Below, in pieces: positions 24,901 through 34,468 of a DNA stretch of 64,000 nt. Each line of letters begins with the position of its first letter. Within the stretch, counting starts at the first letter, position 1. Location of the stretch: contig NZ_JAXKVW010000001.1 of the NCBI RefSeq assembly GCF_036172515.1, forward strand, positions 62,001-126,000, read 5' to 3'. The DNA comes from Flexistipes sp. (lineage in GTDB: Bacteria > Chrysiogenota > Deferribacteres > Deferribacterales > Flexistipitaceae). The notes below the pieces were generated by a model. The model was not told the origin of the DNA. It saw only the letters and a program-made list of their open reading frames with translations, and ran no database searches. Made by a program: the position numbers and the translations under genes.

Positions 24901-25674
24901 ATTACCTTTCAGCTTTTCAAAAGGAATCAATTCCAGAAAAGACGTTGTATCGGTATGTTTAAGTTTTTCATCCAGTTCGTTATGAATTTCCTCAGCGCTG
25001 TTATAACAATTCACGACCCTGTTACTGATACCGGTCATATTTTCTTCCTGCTGATTTATCCTTATATACGGATTTGACTCTTTGATTTTATACAGGCTTA
25101 TCAGCTCTGAAAATTCAAGCTTTTCAAGTTTGTTCATCACGCATTTGGGGGCAAAAAAAGCAAACTTTCTCCAGTAATCCACAATTGTTTCAAAAACAAG
25201 CAGAGACTGATCCGTCACCATATTTTTGTCAAAGGGCACACCGCTGGAAAAAGCATATTCGCTCAAAATGAGATTACAAAAACCGTGAATGGTATAAATT
25301 CCGTTTTCATCAAAATTTTTAACGGCATTAGAAATAATTTTCAATGCCTCAGAGCGCTCATCAAGGTAAGGTTTCAATATATCTCTGATGACAGGTTCTT
25401 TCTCAAAAAGATGCTCTCTGACATTCTCACTCGTTTCCTCAAGCATCCGTTTTGCAGTCAGCAGATTTTCATATATTCTCAGCTTTATTTCTGCGGTGGC
25501 AGCCTTGGTGAATGTCAAAACCAGAATATTCTTTACGCTTTTAACACGTTTTTGAAGAAGAGCTTTCAGGAAAAGTGAAGCAATGCTGTAGGTTTTACCT
25601 GTTCCGGCACTGGCTTCAATGAGATTGGAACCTTCAATAGGGCATTCCTGAATATTAAAGTAATTATGTCCCAA
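21982..25674 (-). CDS. recB: RecBCD exonuclease beta subunit RecB
   Basis: A 3'-5' helicase plus nuclease. The UvrD-type helicase begins with ASAGTGKTYS (residues 21-29) and continues with VFVDEFQDTDPLQYEI, FIGDPKQSIYSFRGADI, NFRS, IMTIHKSKGLQFPVVF and LAYVALTRAKYR. The C-terminal PD-(D/E)xK nuclease is marked by GYIDMIFRYNGRYYIIDWKTNYLG, with the catalytic Asp and Lys. Length, 1230 residues, is normal. The complex degrades linear duplex DNA and loads RecA after a Chi-like signal. It overlaps recC by 11 nt. Confidence 0.94.
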   Translation of the reverse strand: MGHNYFNIQECPIEGSNLIEASAGTGKTYSIASLFLKALLQKRVKSVKNILVLTFTKAATAEIKLRIYENLLTAKRMLEETSENVREHLFEKEPVIRDILKPYLDERSEALKIISNAVKNFDENGIYTIHGFCNLILSEYAFSSGVPFDKNMVTDQSLLVFETIVDYWRKFAFFAPKCVMNKLEKLEFSELISLYKIKESNPYIRINQQEENMTGISNRVVNCYNSAEEIHNELDEKLKHTDTTSFLELIPFEKLKGNIYQKSSIEAKAEKFLNFISGDQPLYAKEILDDSIIIYFTARKITSSLKKNNEIDEMPEIFKMIEHFYDIYLQYMQAADGWLTGFKKNMIDFVHKRLNAYKSARGILYFNDQLSILHDALSETGDHFKDRIADEYQLVFVDEFQDTDPLQYEIIKKLFIDKSAVFFIGDPKQSIYSFRGADIYSYIKAKENVESGYTMKTNFRSESALVYGVNRIFNSRFRRENPFVIENIGYSDVDSENKGETKLIVEGEEYKPLKIWAFETSDGNLINEDEYNETAALTTAREVARLLKLSAESKAYIKHKDKYEQLKPADFAVLCRKTKEAFIVKKYLDQLGIANIISSSKSIFESEEVYEIHLLLNCISEPGNLNLIKNFLITDLMGFKPHHVKNMEESEGLGGYSIKLRGYKELLISRGIMHCVNEFLKDEQIIPRLIHSPYGKRKIANINQLSEILHKKESENALQLHELINWLSNQRSGNLLKEEEYELRMETDEDALNIMTIHKSKGLQFPVVFAPFLLAGSLMHSFKPFIYHDDDLEMHLQLESDEYIQRKYALECLSENLRLAYVALTRAKYRCYTALAKTRNAGTSAFAYLFSGGDIFSKEWKKEFNSIISMENFVTEALGNEAFDFIDILPAKPESADINSDFELSGSAEELSGEEKNLRVRQFQNKTPERWKISSFSSLLRKMNPHGTFATFMDDEVFDVSEISEEKREADYSMFSLPGGVNTGNALHDLLEHTDLNTVTESGLKEIVRRTLNLYHIDAKFKNAVSENINNLRKKNLGGEKGFQLKKVPYKDTLREMEFYFPSRSIDSRLIRDVFIRNAGEGETESIIAGSMGEDVSEKIYGFMKGYIDMIFRYNGRYYIIDWKTNYLGSTYEDYREDSLNQAMLKSQYFLQYHIYTVALTLHLNSKMENFDYERHFGGVYYLFLRGIDGGENSRNGIFFHKPAQSVIAGLIESFQIEPVFSNGGSSGNP

Positions 25675-28600
25675 CGAACGACTCCTTTTGCAGCATAGGC
25701 AGATAGATTATCTGTGAAAGTTTTTTTAAATTTTCCGTTTCCGGGATAACATCGCCGTACAGCTTCTCCAAATAAAACTTATCATCGTTCTTATAGACGT
25801 TTTGCGCCCACCAGGAGCGTCCGAAGTCAGCCGATTCACCTTTCATAATTTTCTTTGCATAACTGCAGCCAAATACGGGAAAAAGGGGCAGGGGATTCAC
25901 TGAGCCGTAAAGATACGTTTCGACAATAAACCTAATATAACTCTGCAGGTTTTCATACATCTTTTCATCATTTTTGTATAAATCCGGATAGTCTTCAAAT
26001 TTAAGTATTTTATCCTCAGAATAAAAGAGTGTACTGAATTCTCCACTGAACCGGTTACTCTGTAATAAATCATAAAGAGCAAAAATATGATACAGCCATG
26101 CCTTTATTCTGTCGGAATCTTTTATTTTCGCCATTCGGGCAAGCATATTTACAGAGCCGGAAAGCATATATTCACCCCTGATGTTAATCTTCCTGTTTTT
26201 TACATTAAGGTAAAAATCCATTGCTTTTATTTCAGGCGGTTGTAACGTTTTCTTTATATTATTTATGAAAAAGGAGACATTATTTTTATTGATTTCTTTC
26301 ATATATTCACCGAATCTTCCGGGTGGGAAAAATCCGCTCTTCCGATAATAATTCAGCATCTCATCTAAAGAAATCTCCTGTTCATCCGAAAAGAGGGATT
26401 CTTTTGCAAGCTTGTCTTTCAATATGGTTTTTTGTAAATTGTTCAGATTCAAAGGCTCCACATCCTCATTATCCTGTGCCAGGTTTTCAGGATAGATGCC
26501 GAGATTATTTTTGAAATAATACCTCAGAGGGTTTTTAAAAAAATACGCTATCTCCTCGATATCTATTTCCGAAGGCGGTTTGGCATCTTCAGTTAATATA
26601 TCTTGCTCCCGATCTTCATCCGTCTCTGGTGCTTTTAAATAGGATTCGGCTATTTGAAAATTGGTTTTCGAATAGCTGAACATTTTTTCTTTTTCATCAA
26701 AATAGGCAATGCTGAAGGGGTGAAGTTTATGTTTATTAATCAGAGAGTATAAGCCACCGGATATTTGTCTTATATACTCCAGCAGTTCGGCAACCACGGG
26801 AGAAGGGGGGATATCGGAATTATCTTTTATACTTTGACCGGTATAGCTTATATATAGTTTTTTTCTGGCTGACATTATCGTTTCAAGAAAAAGATACCTG
26901 TCATTATCCTTGGTTGATCTGTCACCTTTTGCAGGATATACGGCGGTCAGGTCAAATTCCATAGGTTTATGAATGCGTGGAAAAGAAGTATCATTCATAC
27001 CTATCATACAGATAATTTTAAATGGGATGCTTCTCATTGGAATCATGGAGCAGAACGTAATACCTCCCTCCATATAACCGCCGCTTTTCTCAACACTTCT
27101 AAAATAAGATTTAAAAAATTCCGCAACAACCTCCACCGGTAACTCTTCACTGATAATTCCTGCTGTATAAGTACCGAATGCCCTTATACCATTGTTTATC
27201 TCCTGCAGACCCTCATTATCAGCAGTTCCGGAAAATAAGTCCTGCTGGAGATTATTTAATATGTCAAGCCACTCTTCGGCGGAATAATTTTTTTCCATTA
27301 CATCCCGGTATCTTTTTACAGTATAAACATATTTTACAAATCTGCCGAGAATTTCAAAATTCTCCCCCTCCACAGATACACTGGGAACAATATCATCAAA
27401 GCTGCTCCACTCGTAGGCAAGTACTGCAGAACCGAGCAAAAGACGGTCTATCCCTTTGGAAACAGTAAAGTCTTCATAATAGGGAAGATTGAAAAATTCG
27501 GCTATATCGCTGTCCCAACCCCATTTCATTGCCGAGGATTTACACCAGCTCTTTAACATCTCCACATCCGGTGGAATAAGGCCGAATTTGGTGTAAACAA
27601 TCTCCTTTTCAAGGAACTGGAAAATATCGGAAAACTTTAATCTCCCTGATGATATCTGCAAAAATGAAGTGAACAACTGAACGGATGAATATATCCCCGA
27701 AAGTGTTTTATCACTTATGGAATAGGGGATACTCACATCGTTGAAAGCTGCGGAACCAAATACCGCATTTATATAAGGTGCATATTCCTCAATATCAGGC
27801 GTCATTACAACAATATCAGACGGCGTAAGATTCGAGTCTTCATCAAAAAATCTCAAAAGATAATCGTATAAAACCTGGACTTCCCTCATCGGGCTGTGGC
27901 AGGAGTTTACAATGATACTTTCATCTTCAGTTTTATGTGTGTCTATAATTTTTTCAGGAGGTTTTAACGATATAATATCATTTTGAATACATTGGAGCAG
28001 TGATTCCTCTCCTTTCGGTTTCATATCAGAGGAAAAATAATCGATATATTCAGCAAGGAAATCAAAAAACTCGCTTCCCGTTCTGGCGAGATTTGCCACA
28101 AGGGGATTTACACCCTCTTTCAACTCTTCCCGATCTGCATTTTTGTAAAATCTTTCTGTTCCGAAATACTCTCTGCTGGGGGACTGCAGAAACATTTCGA
28201 TTTCAAAACGATAGCCTATGTTTTCGAAAATTTTAACATAAAGTGGCGGAAGTACAGATATTCCAAACACAAAAATATATTTGTTCTCATCTTTTGCACC
28301 ATCCGCTCCGGCATTATTAAGCATACGCAGATAAACATCACTTCTGTTAATCTCGTCTCGTTTGCAAAGATTTTGCCATAAAATCGGCTGCCACCAGTAA
28401 TCCTCAGGGAGTTTTTCGCCATTTTGATTGACATATTCTCCCTTTTCCCAGCTTTGAAGCATCCACGGCCTGTATACCTGATATTGGTCGAAAATATCTG
28501 CAATCTTTTCACTGAGCTGATACCGTTTAACTCCCGATCGGTCAATTGCTGTGTATCTTTTTATTTCATCAAAATATCTGTTTTCAAAATGTGAGGGCAG

Positions 28601-28888
28601 AGCAGAATAAATTACCCAGGCAAGTTTCTTTTTATCCGCTTTAATTTGTTCTCCCGTTATTCTGCCGGCAAGATGATTGATAATTCCGTTGGGTGTGAAA
28701 AATTTAATATTTGAGCATACGGAAAAACGCTGGGCAAGCATAAGAGAAAGCCACTTTTTCATCCCTTCTGTCTGAACAACGACAAATTCGGATTCCAGAG
28801 GATCTCTGCTCCTGTTTTTTTCCAATGAGTCAGCAAAAAGGTCAAATACGTTTTCAAGCTGAACATCGTAATAAACGTTAAGCGGCAT
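25664..28888 (-). CDS. recC: RecBCD exonuclease gamma subunit RecC
   Basis: The Chi-recognition and scaffold subunit. The N-terminus (EFVVVQTEGMKKWLSLMLAQRFSVCSNIKFFTPN) is the RecC signature for a degenerate helicase fold lacking Walker residues. Later landmarks are VNSCHSPMREVQVLYDYLL, DIVVMTPDIEEYAPYINAVFG, GGITFCSMIPMRSIPFKIICMIGMND and FPRIHKPMEFDL. The protein has 1074 residues. It is the promoter-proximal gene of the recCBD operon; its ATG follows TAGGATGATTA. Confidence 0.92.
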   Translation of the reverse strand: MPLNVYYDVQLENVFDLFADSLEKNRSRDPLESEFVVVQTEGMKKWLSLMLAQRFSVCSNIKFFTPNGIINHLAGRITGEQIKADKKKLAWVIYSALPSHFENRYFDEIKRYTAIDRSGVKRYQLSEKIADIFDQYQVYRPWMLQSWEKGEYVNQNGEKLPEDYWWQPILWQNLCKRDEINRSDVYLRMLNNAGADGAKDENKYIFVFGISVLPPLYVKIFENIGYRFEIEMFLQSPSREYFGTERFYKNADREELKEGVNPLVANLARTGSEFFDFLAEYIDYFSSDMKPKGEESLLQCIQNDIISLKPPEKIIDTHKTEDESIIVNSCHSPMREVQVLYDYLLRFFDEDSNLTPSDIVVMTPDIEEYAPYINAVFGSAAFNDVSIPYSISDKTLSGIYSSVQLFTSFLQISSGRLKFSDIFQFLEKEIVYTKFGLIPPDVEMLKSWCKSSAMKWGWDSDIAEFFNLPYYEDFTVSKGIDRLLLGSAVLAYEWSSFDDIVPSVSVEGENFEILGRFVKYVYTVKRYRDVMEKNYSAEEWLDILNNLQQDLFSGTADNEGLQEINNGIRAFGTYTAGIISEELPVEVVAEFFKSYFRSVEKSGGYMEGGITFCSMIPMRSIPFKIICMIGMNDTSFPRIHKPMEFDLTAVYPAKGDRSTKDNDRYLFLETIMSARKKLYISYTGQSIKDNSDIPPSPVVAELLEYIRQISGGLYSLINKHKLHPFSIAYFDEKEKMFSYSKTNFQIAESYLKAPETDEDREQDILTEDAKPPSEIDIEEIAYFFKNPLRYYFKNNLGIYPENLAQDNEDVEPLNLNNLQKTILKDKLAKESLFSDEQEISLDEMLNYYRKSGFFPPGRFGEYMKEINKNNVSFFINNIKKTLQPPEIKAMDFYLNVKNRKINIRGEYMLSGSVNMLARMAKIKDSDRIKAWLYHIFALYDLLQSNRFSGEFSTLFYSEDKILKFEDYPDLYKNDEKMYENLQSYIRFIVETYLYGSVNPLPLFPVFGCSYAKKIMKGESADFGRSWWAQNVYKNDDKFYLEKLYGDVIPETENLKKLSQIIYLPMLQKESFVGT

Positions 28889-28960
28889 TAATCATCCTAA
28901 ATGATATTATGAAAAATTATACGCCATTTAATAGTGTATTTCAACTGTTGCAGAGAAAGC

Positions 28961-29132
28961 CGTAATGCGTGATGTGTGATGCGTTATGGAAAGGTAATTA
29001 AGGGTATTATGGGTATTATGGGTATTAGAGTACTAGCTTCTATCAACATCCTCAAACATTTCAACCGGATCAACTCTCTCAACCTTTACCTTTACCTCTG
29101 ACTTTCTACCTCCCACTTCACTATCTTTCCAT
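28961..29132. repeat. Degenerate short-repeat tracts between recC and tolC
   Basis: The 411-nt gap 28889-29299 has no gene. At 28961-28986 is a run of gtaatgcgtgatgtgtgatgcg type, followed to 29028 by 9-mer units (GTAATTAAGG, GTATTATGG twice, GTATTAGAG). From 29041 to 29132 comparable tracts run in the opposite orientation (tcaacctttacctttacctctg). The remaining 3' part before the TolC gene carries no recognisable site. Confidence 0.7.
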
Positions 29133-29299
29133 CAACACGACTTTTTGAAAAATGGGGAGGCGCCGGCTGGAAATGCAATTGACACAGAAAAAAATTGGGA
29201 TTATCAATAACTGATGGGATATTCAGCTCTGGCAAAAAACATTATTATAAATTTAATCATTCGTTTATCATAAATATATAGTACATTCAGGAGTTCATT

Positions 29300-30592
29300 A
29301 TGAAAAAGGTGCTGATTCTTTTTATTTTATTTAGTCTTGCCGGCTCAATACAAGCACTTACAATAGATGAAGCAGTACAAGAAGGGCTGGCAAATAACTT
29401 CGGCCTTAAATCCCAAAGCAGTGTAATTAAAAGCTCGGAATACAGTATGAAGGCTTCAAAAGCAGGCAGGATGCCTTCTTTAATTCTTGAAGGCAGTTAT
29501 ACAAAAAATGACAGAGCTAAAAAAACTCAGATTTCCCTGCCGTCTCCCGGGATTCCGGACATTTCCATGACACAGGTGGAGCAGGAGTACACCGAAGCTA
29601 TGGCTGCACTTAAATATGATTTATATACAGGTGGAGCAGTAACACACGATATTAAATCAAAAAAGCTCAATTACAAATATGAAAAGCTCATCTTTGACGA
29701 GAAGAAACAAGAACTTATTTACAATATCCGTGCAGCTTTCATCAATATATTAAAACTGAAATCTCTTCTAAACAGCGCAAAACAGGAAGTTTCAGCACTT
29801 CAGTCGCATATGCAGGATGTAATCGATCTGGCAAAAGAAGGGCTGGTTCCGGAATTGGACAAACTGCATACAAAGGTAAAACTCAGAATGGCTCAGCAGA
29901 AAGTAACGGCTTTAGAAGGGAATTTAAAAAGTGCAAAGAGTCAGCTTTACTCACTTATGGGGATGAACCCTTCTGCAAAAGAATACACAATAGAGAAAAT
30001 TGACAGTATGAAAATCCTGCGGCTGAGACTTAAAGAACTTTTTAATTATGCAGAAGAAAACAGACCGATTTTAAAAGCTTTACGGATTAAGTACCATTCT
30101 GTGCTCCAAAAAGCACAAGCTGCAGAGAGCGGTTATAAACCAAAAGTTTATGTAATGGGCGGATATAAGTACTCCGACATGAATGAAAATGTTGAGCCAC
30201 AGGACAACGCTTTCATACAGGCGGGGGTATCTTTCAGACTGAACTGGACTAAAGACTTCAATATGGTAAACAGCCTAAAACAGAAGGCATATTCCGTAGC
30301 CGATACAAGACTTAACACGATTCTGCAAATTAAAACAGAAGTGAGAAATGCATTTGAAGATATGCAGTCCGCACTTGAAAACAAAAAAGTTGCAAAAACA
30401 GCTCTAAAAGAAGCAGAAGAGTACTACAGAATAATGAAACTCAAATACAAAAACACACTGGCAACAAATACCGATTTGCTGGATGCCGAAGCAATGCTTA
30501 CAAAAGCAAGGGAAGATTACACAATAGCTTTTTATAATTACGCTGAAAGTATTTATGCGCTTGAAAAAGCTGTGGGAAAACCGTTGAGGTGA
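29300..30592 (+). CDS. TolC-family outer-membrane efflux protein
   Basis: Forms the outer-membrane channel of a tripartite pump. Residues 1-19 (MKKVLILFILFSLAGSIQA) are a signal peptide. The remaining about 411 residues show the two-fold repeat of the family: long helical stretches rich in Ala, Lys and Glu, each preceded by a barrel strand (first repeat from TIDEAVQEGLANNFGL, second from LFNYAEENRPILKALRI). The end TNTDLLDAEAMLTKAREDYTIAFYNYAESIYALEKAVG is the typical last helix. SD AGGAG precedes the ATG, and the emrA-like gene follows after 4 nt. Confidence 0.9.
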   Translation: MKKVLILFILFSLAGSIQALTIDEAVQEGLANNFGLKSQSSVIKSSEYSMKASKAGRMPSLILEGSYTKNDRAKKTQISLPSPGIPDISMTQVEQEYTEAMAALKYDLYTGGAVTHDIKSKKLNYKYEKLIFDEKKQELIYNIRAAFINILKLKSLLNSAKQEVSALQSHMQDVIDLAKEGLVPELDKLHTKVKLRMAQQKVTALEGNLKSAKSQLYSLMGMNPSAKEYTIEKIDSMKILRLRLKELFNYAEENRPILKALRIKYHSVLQKAQAAESGYKPKVYVMGGYKYSDMNENVEPQDNAFIQAGVSFRLNWTKDFNMVNSLKQKAYSVADTRLNTILQIKTEVRNAFEDMQSALENKKVAKTALKEAEEYYRIMKLKYKNTLATNTDLLDAEAMLTKAREDYTIAFYNYAESIYALEKAVGKPLR

Positions 30593-30596
30593 AAAA

Positions 30597-31724
30597 GTGA
30601 ACAAAAAAGTCAAAATTGCACTGGGAATACTGATTTTAGGATTAATACTATTTGGTTTTGTGGCCTACAAATGGCTTAAATACAGAGAAATTTATGCAAC
30701 AACAAACGCCGCTTTCATTCGCAGCGAACAGATATCCCGCATTAATTTTAAACGTGTGGCAGGCAGAATATCAAAAATATACGTTGAAGAGGGGGAAACA
30801 GTAAAGAAGGGAGATATTATTGCCGAAATAAACGCTGAAGTTTATCGTTTAAAGAAGAAAGGTCTTATTCATAAAGTAAAGTCTCTTCAAAGCGAGATGT
30901 TAAGTTTAGAACACAAAATTTCCAAAATAAAAAATGAGATAAGCATTAACATTGAAAAGTTAAAAAAAGAAGAAAAAGCACTCAGAGAGGAAAAGAAGGC
31001 ACTGAATGCCAAAATCAATGAAGTTAACGCCCAACTGACCCAGGTTAAAAAGGATTATAAACGGTACAGGAATTTATATCAAAAAGGAGCTGTTTCAGAA
31101 AACAGTTTCGAGGACATCGCCACAAAACTGAAAGTATTGAAAAGCAAAAAAGGCTCACTTGAATACAAGCTGAGTTCCCTGGATTACAAAATATCGGCTT
31201 TTCAGGAAAGAATGCAGCTTATAAAGGAAAACAAAAAAGTTATAGCTGAACTTAAATCAAAGAAAGAATCGTTGAGAGAAAAGATAAACGGCCTTCAAAC
31301 GGAGATTGAGGACACCGAAAATCTAATTTCATATACAAAACTAAAAGCTCCGATGCAGGGCGTCATAGGCAAAAAATTTGCAAATGCTGGAACCGTCGTA
31401 AACAGTGAGACTCCAATTGTTTCAATAGTCGATACCAGACATATTTATGCAGAGGTGCTGTTGGAAGAGACCAAAATAAACGGGGTGGATAAAGGAGACA
31501 AGGTTTATATAACTCCCGATGCCGATTCAGGGCAAAAATATGAAGGCGTGGTCAGGGAGATTTATCCGGCTTCTGCTGCGACGTACGCACTGATACCAAG
31601 AGATATTACAGCGGGAGAGTTCACCGAAGTCGCCCAGAGAATACCCATTAAAGTTTCAATTACCGATGGGGATACCGGCCTTTTAAGAATAGGCATGGGT
31701 GTGGATGTTGAAATAAAGCGTTAA
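30597..31724 (+). CDS. emrA: EmrA-like membrane fusion protein
   Basis: Periplasmic adaptor linking an inner-membrane pump to TolC. A single N-terminal anchor (residues about 7-26) is followed by a biotinyl-lipoyl half motif (GRISKIYVEEGETVKKGDIIAEI), a long alpha-helical hairpin of coiled-coil character (residues about 85-235) and the second half motif (LKAPMQGVIGKKFANAGTVV), then a beta barrel with GMGVDVEIKR. The start is GTG, following GAGGTGAAAAA. It belongs to the HlyD/EmrA group and partners the DHA2-type pump encoded next. Confidence 0.88.
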   Translation: MNKKVKIALGILILGLILFGFVAYKWLKYREIYATTNAAFIRSEQISRINFKRVAGRISKIYVEEGETVKKGDIIAEINAEVYRLKKKGLIHKVKSLQSEMLSLEHKISKIKNEISINIEKLKKEEKALREEKKALNAKINEVNAQLTQVKKDYKRYRNLYQKGAVSENSFEDIATKLKVLKSKKGSLEYKLSSLDYKISAFQERMQLIKENKKVIAELKSKKESLREKINGLQTEIEDTENLISYTKLKAPMQGVIGKKFANAGTVVNSETPIVSIVDTRHIYAEVLLEETKINGVDKGDKVYITPDADSGQKYEGVVREIYPASAATYALIPRDITAGEFTEVAQRIPIKVSITDGDTGLLRIGMGVDVEIKR

Positions 31725-31727
31725 GCT

Positions 31728-33299
31728 ATGACATTCAATGACGAAACCCCCCTTTACGAACAAATTGATCTGCTTACCCGCATACTGATAACATTCGTGG
31801 TCATGACCGGTACTTTTATGGCCATTCTTGACACCACAATAGTAGACGTTGTTATCCCGAAAATGATTGCCCCGTTAAAAACCGATTTGTACGGTGTCCA
31901 ATGGGTAATCACTTCCTACATGGCAGCTGCAGCCACCGGCCTTTTGCTCATAGAATCCCTGGATAAAGTTCTTGGGTTGAGAGTCATGTTTATCATGGGC
32001 ATCACCCTTTTCACCCTTTCAAGCGTAGCATGCGGTTTCGCTGAGAACCTTACCCAGATGATCATTGCAAGGAGTGCCCAGGGGGTGGGGGAAGCCTTTG
32101 TTGTTGCAACAGCCCAAACTATTCTCTTTTCCATTTATCCGCCCAACAGAAAAGGTATTGCAATGGGCATTTACGGGATGGGTGTCAGTTTTGCACCGGC
32201 TCTCGGCCCCACCCTCGGAGGCTGGCTAACTGAACATTTGACATGGCGCTATATATTTTTCGTAAATTTACCGGTGGGGATTATGGTAGTCCTGGTGGGG
32301 ATACTTATTCTTCCCAAAATTATCAAACAGAAACAAAAACTCCGCTTTAATTTTATCAGCTACACCTTTCTGGGAACCTTTACAATATCGCTGCTGATAC
32401 TTTTATCAAAGGGGCAGCAGCTTGGATGGTTTCAGTCTGATTTTATAATTATAGCCTTTATCATAGCCGTTGCAGCGCTTTTACTTTACGCAATAGCTGA
32501 ACTGTTATCAAAACACAAACTTATCGATTTCAAAATATTCAAAGTTCCCCAGTACAGGTATGCCTGCGTTATTTATTTTTTCACACTGGGATTGTCCATC
32601 TATCAGCTCTTTTATATGATACCGCTATTTTATGAGAATCTAAAAGGCTATTCCACCCTGAATACCGGCTTACATATGCTGGGATTCGCTGTTTTTATAG
32701 GAATGACATCGCCGATAGCGGGAATTTTATCCGATAAATTCGGGGAAAAATATGTATTGGTTGTGAATGCAGCACTCTATATAACAACAAGTATTTTTCT
32801 GATGCCCAACCTCAACTACTTTACTCCCTCACTGAGAACGATACTGCTTACCATACCTTTGGGTTTTTCACTGGGAACGTTCTTTGCTCCTATAACAACA
32901 ATGGCAATGCGCCACCTGAGAGAGTACACAAGTCTGGGGGTCAGCCTTATGCATTATCTGAGATTTATGGGAGGGGCATTCGGCACGGCAATAGCCACCA
33001 ACACATTACAGTCAAAAACGGCTCTGCACTATGAAGGGATTATATCCATACAGAATTTTGATTATGTAAAAATGTATCTAAACAGCGTTTCGGAAAAATT
33101 TTCAGCCTATATGCCTGAACAAATGGCTGAACTCAGATCAGAAGCGCTTCTTGCAAAACTGCAGCAACTAATGGGATTGAATGAAGCTTTCCAGGATGTT
33201 TTTCTGCATGCCGGTTTTTTCGGTATCTTCGGTCTTTCATTTCTGATACTTATATTTCTGCACGATAAAAAGATTGAAAAAAATGACAAGACGGTCTAA
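31728..33299 (+). CDS. emrB: EmrB/QacA-type drug efflux transporter (MFS DHA2)
   Basis: An inner-membrane proton-driven exporter of 523 residues with about 14 membrane helices. The DHA2 signature is visible: GTFMAILDTTIVDVVIPKM (motif D1), a motif-A region around LDKVLGLRVMFI, and GMGVSFAPALGPTLGGWLTEHLTWRYIFFVNLPVG (motif C and the loop). It lies 3 nt after the emrA-like gene, so the three genes form a complete export system. Substrates are likely hydrophobic drugs or toxic metabolites, but cannot be specified. Confidence 0.9.
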   Translation: MTFNDETPLYEQIDLLTRILITFVVMTGTFMAILDTTIVDVVIPKMIAPLKTDLYGVQWVITSYMAAAATGLLLIESLDKVLGLRVMFIMGITLFTLSSVACGFAENLTQMIIARSAQGVGEAFVVATAQTILFSIYPPNRKGIAMGIYGMGVSFAPALGPTLGGWLTEHLTWRYIFFVNLPVGIMVVLVGILILPKIIKQKQKLRFNFISYTFLGTFTISLLILLSKGQQLGWFQSDFIIIAFIIAVAALLLYAIAELLSKHKLIDFKIFKVPQYRYACVIYFFTLGLSIYQLFYMIPLFYENLKGYSTLNTGLHMLGFAVFIGMTSPIAGILSDKFGEKYVLVVNAALYITTSIFLMPNLNYFTPSLRTILLTIPLGFSLGTFFAPITTMAMRHLREYTSLGVSLMHYLRFMGGAFGTAIATNTLQSKTALHYEGIISIQNFDYVKMYLNSVSEKFSAYMPEQMAELRSEALLAKLQQLMGLNEAFQDVFLHAGFFGIFGLSFLILIFLHDKKIEKNDKTV

Positions 33300-33342
33300 T
33301 TTCACGTTAAATTGAACAAATTAACTTTAAACAGGAGCAAAG

Positions 33343-34101
33343 ATGCTGGCAAAACGTATTATACCATGCCTTGATGTGGACAAAGGACGGGTTGTAAAAG
33401 GCACAAAGTTTCTCGACCTTGTGGATGCCGGTGACCCCGTACTGGTAGCTGAAGAATACGACAAACAGAGAGCGGATGAGCTCACTTTTCTCGATATAAC
33501 GGCATCCTCCGATGAAAGGGACACAATCATTGATGTTGTGGAAAAAACAGCCGAACGTGTTTTTATGCCGGTAACCGTAGGGGGCGGCATAAGAACGGTA
33601 AAAGATATCCGTAATCTTCTTAACGCCGGTGCAGATAAGGTTTCCATCAACACGGCGGCAGTATTCAATCCGGACTTTGTAAAAGAAGCGGCATACAGAT
33701 TCGGCTCTCAGTGCATTGTTGTTGCAATAGATGCCAAACAGACGGCAAATGATAAATGGGAAGTATTCACCCACGGCGGCCGGAAAAGTACCGGCATAGA
33801 TGCTATTCAATGGGCAAAGAAAATGGAAACATTCGGAGCCGGGGAAATCCTTCTCACTAGTATGGATAAGGATGGCACAAAGTCGGGGTATGATATCCCT
33901 CTTACATCAAATATAGCAGAATCGGTTAATATACCGGTAATAGCCTCAGGCGGTGTAGGGACACCGGAACATATAATGGAAGGACTTACAGAAGGAAAAG
34001 CCGATGCTGCTCTGGCGGCAAGTATTTTCCATTTTAAAGAATACAGCATTGATGAAGTAAAGCGCTTTTTAGCGGAAAACAATGTCCCTGTGAGAATGTA
34101 G
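33343..34101 (+). CDS. hisF: Imidazole glycerol phosphate synthase cyclase subunit HisF
   Basis: Converts PRFAR plus ammonia (from HisH) into imidazole glycerol phosphate and AICAR in histidine synthesis. The (beta/alpha)8 barrel has Asp11 in [16 protein letters not shown] and the second catalytic Asp in [10 protein letters not shown], with phosphate sites VTVGGGIR and ASGGVG. It has 252 residues, normal length, and SD CAGGAGC. HisE follows after 5 nt; hisH and hisA are not in the window. Confidence 0.95.
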   Translation: MLAKRIIPCLDVDKGRVVKGTKFLDLVDAGDPVLVAEEYDKQRADELTFLDITASSDERDTIIDVVEKTAERVFMPVTVGGGIRTVKDIRNLLNAGADKVSINTAAVFNPDFVKEAAYRFGSQCIVVAIDAKQTANDKWEVFTHGGRKSTGIDAIQWAKKMETFGAGEILLTSMDKDGTKSGYDIPLTSNIAESVNIPVIASGGVGTPEHIMEGLTEGKADAALAASIFHFKEYSIDEVKRFLAENNVPVRM

Positions 34102-34106
34102 GAGGA

Positions 34107-34394
34107 ATGATGGATCTGAAAATAATTGAAGAACTTTTAGAAACAGTAAGAGACAGAAAACAGTTCCCAAAAGAGGGCTCATATACAAACAAGCTTTTCA
34201 ATAAGGGAGAAAACGGACTCGTCAAAAAGCTCGGAGAGGAAAATGCTGAACTCATAAAAGCTTTTTTGGTGGAAAATGATGAGAGAATGGCATCTGAAGC
34301 AGCGGATTATCTTTATCATATTATTGTTGCTCTTGAGTACAGAGGGGTGCCTTTCGAAGATGTTTTAAACATTTTGAGGCAAAGGCATGCCTGA
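34107..34394 (+). CDS. hisE: Phosphoribosyl-ATP pyrophosphatase HisE
   Basis: Hydrolyses phosphoribosyl-ATP to phosphoribosyl-AMP, the second step of histidine synthesis. The 95-residue stand-alone MazG-like fold is complete: SYTNKLFNKGENGLVKKLGEENAELIKAF carries the ExxE metal ligands, and EAADYLYHIIVALEYRGV the ExxD ligands. The HisI cyclohydrolase is encoded elsewhere. It is cotranscribed with hisF. Confidence 0.94.
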   Translation: MMDLKIIEELLETVRDRKQFPKEGSYTNKLFNKGENGLVKKLGEENAELIKAFLVENDERMASEAADYLYHIIVALEYRGVPFEDVLNILRQRHA

Positions 34395-34456
34395 TGAGAA
34401 TCGATAAGCTGTTCTCAGACTTGCTTCTGGATGAATGCGGCAAAATCTGCAAATAA
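34394..34456 (+). pseudogene. Possible 20-codon remnant of an S4-domain gene
   Basis: An ATG overlapping the hisE stop (TGATG) opens a 20-codon ORF, MRIDKLFSDLLLDECGKICK. Its first ten residues resemble the start of S4-domain pseudouridine synthases (MRLDKFLSDLG type), but nothing more of such a gene follows. It could be a decayed gene tip, a tiny peptide, or chance. Confidence 0.2.
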
Positions 34457-34468
34457 TAATAGAGAGCT

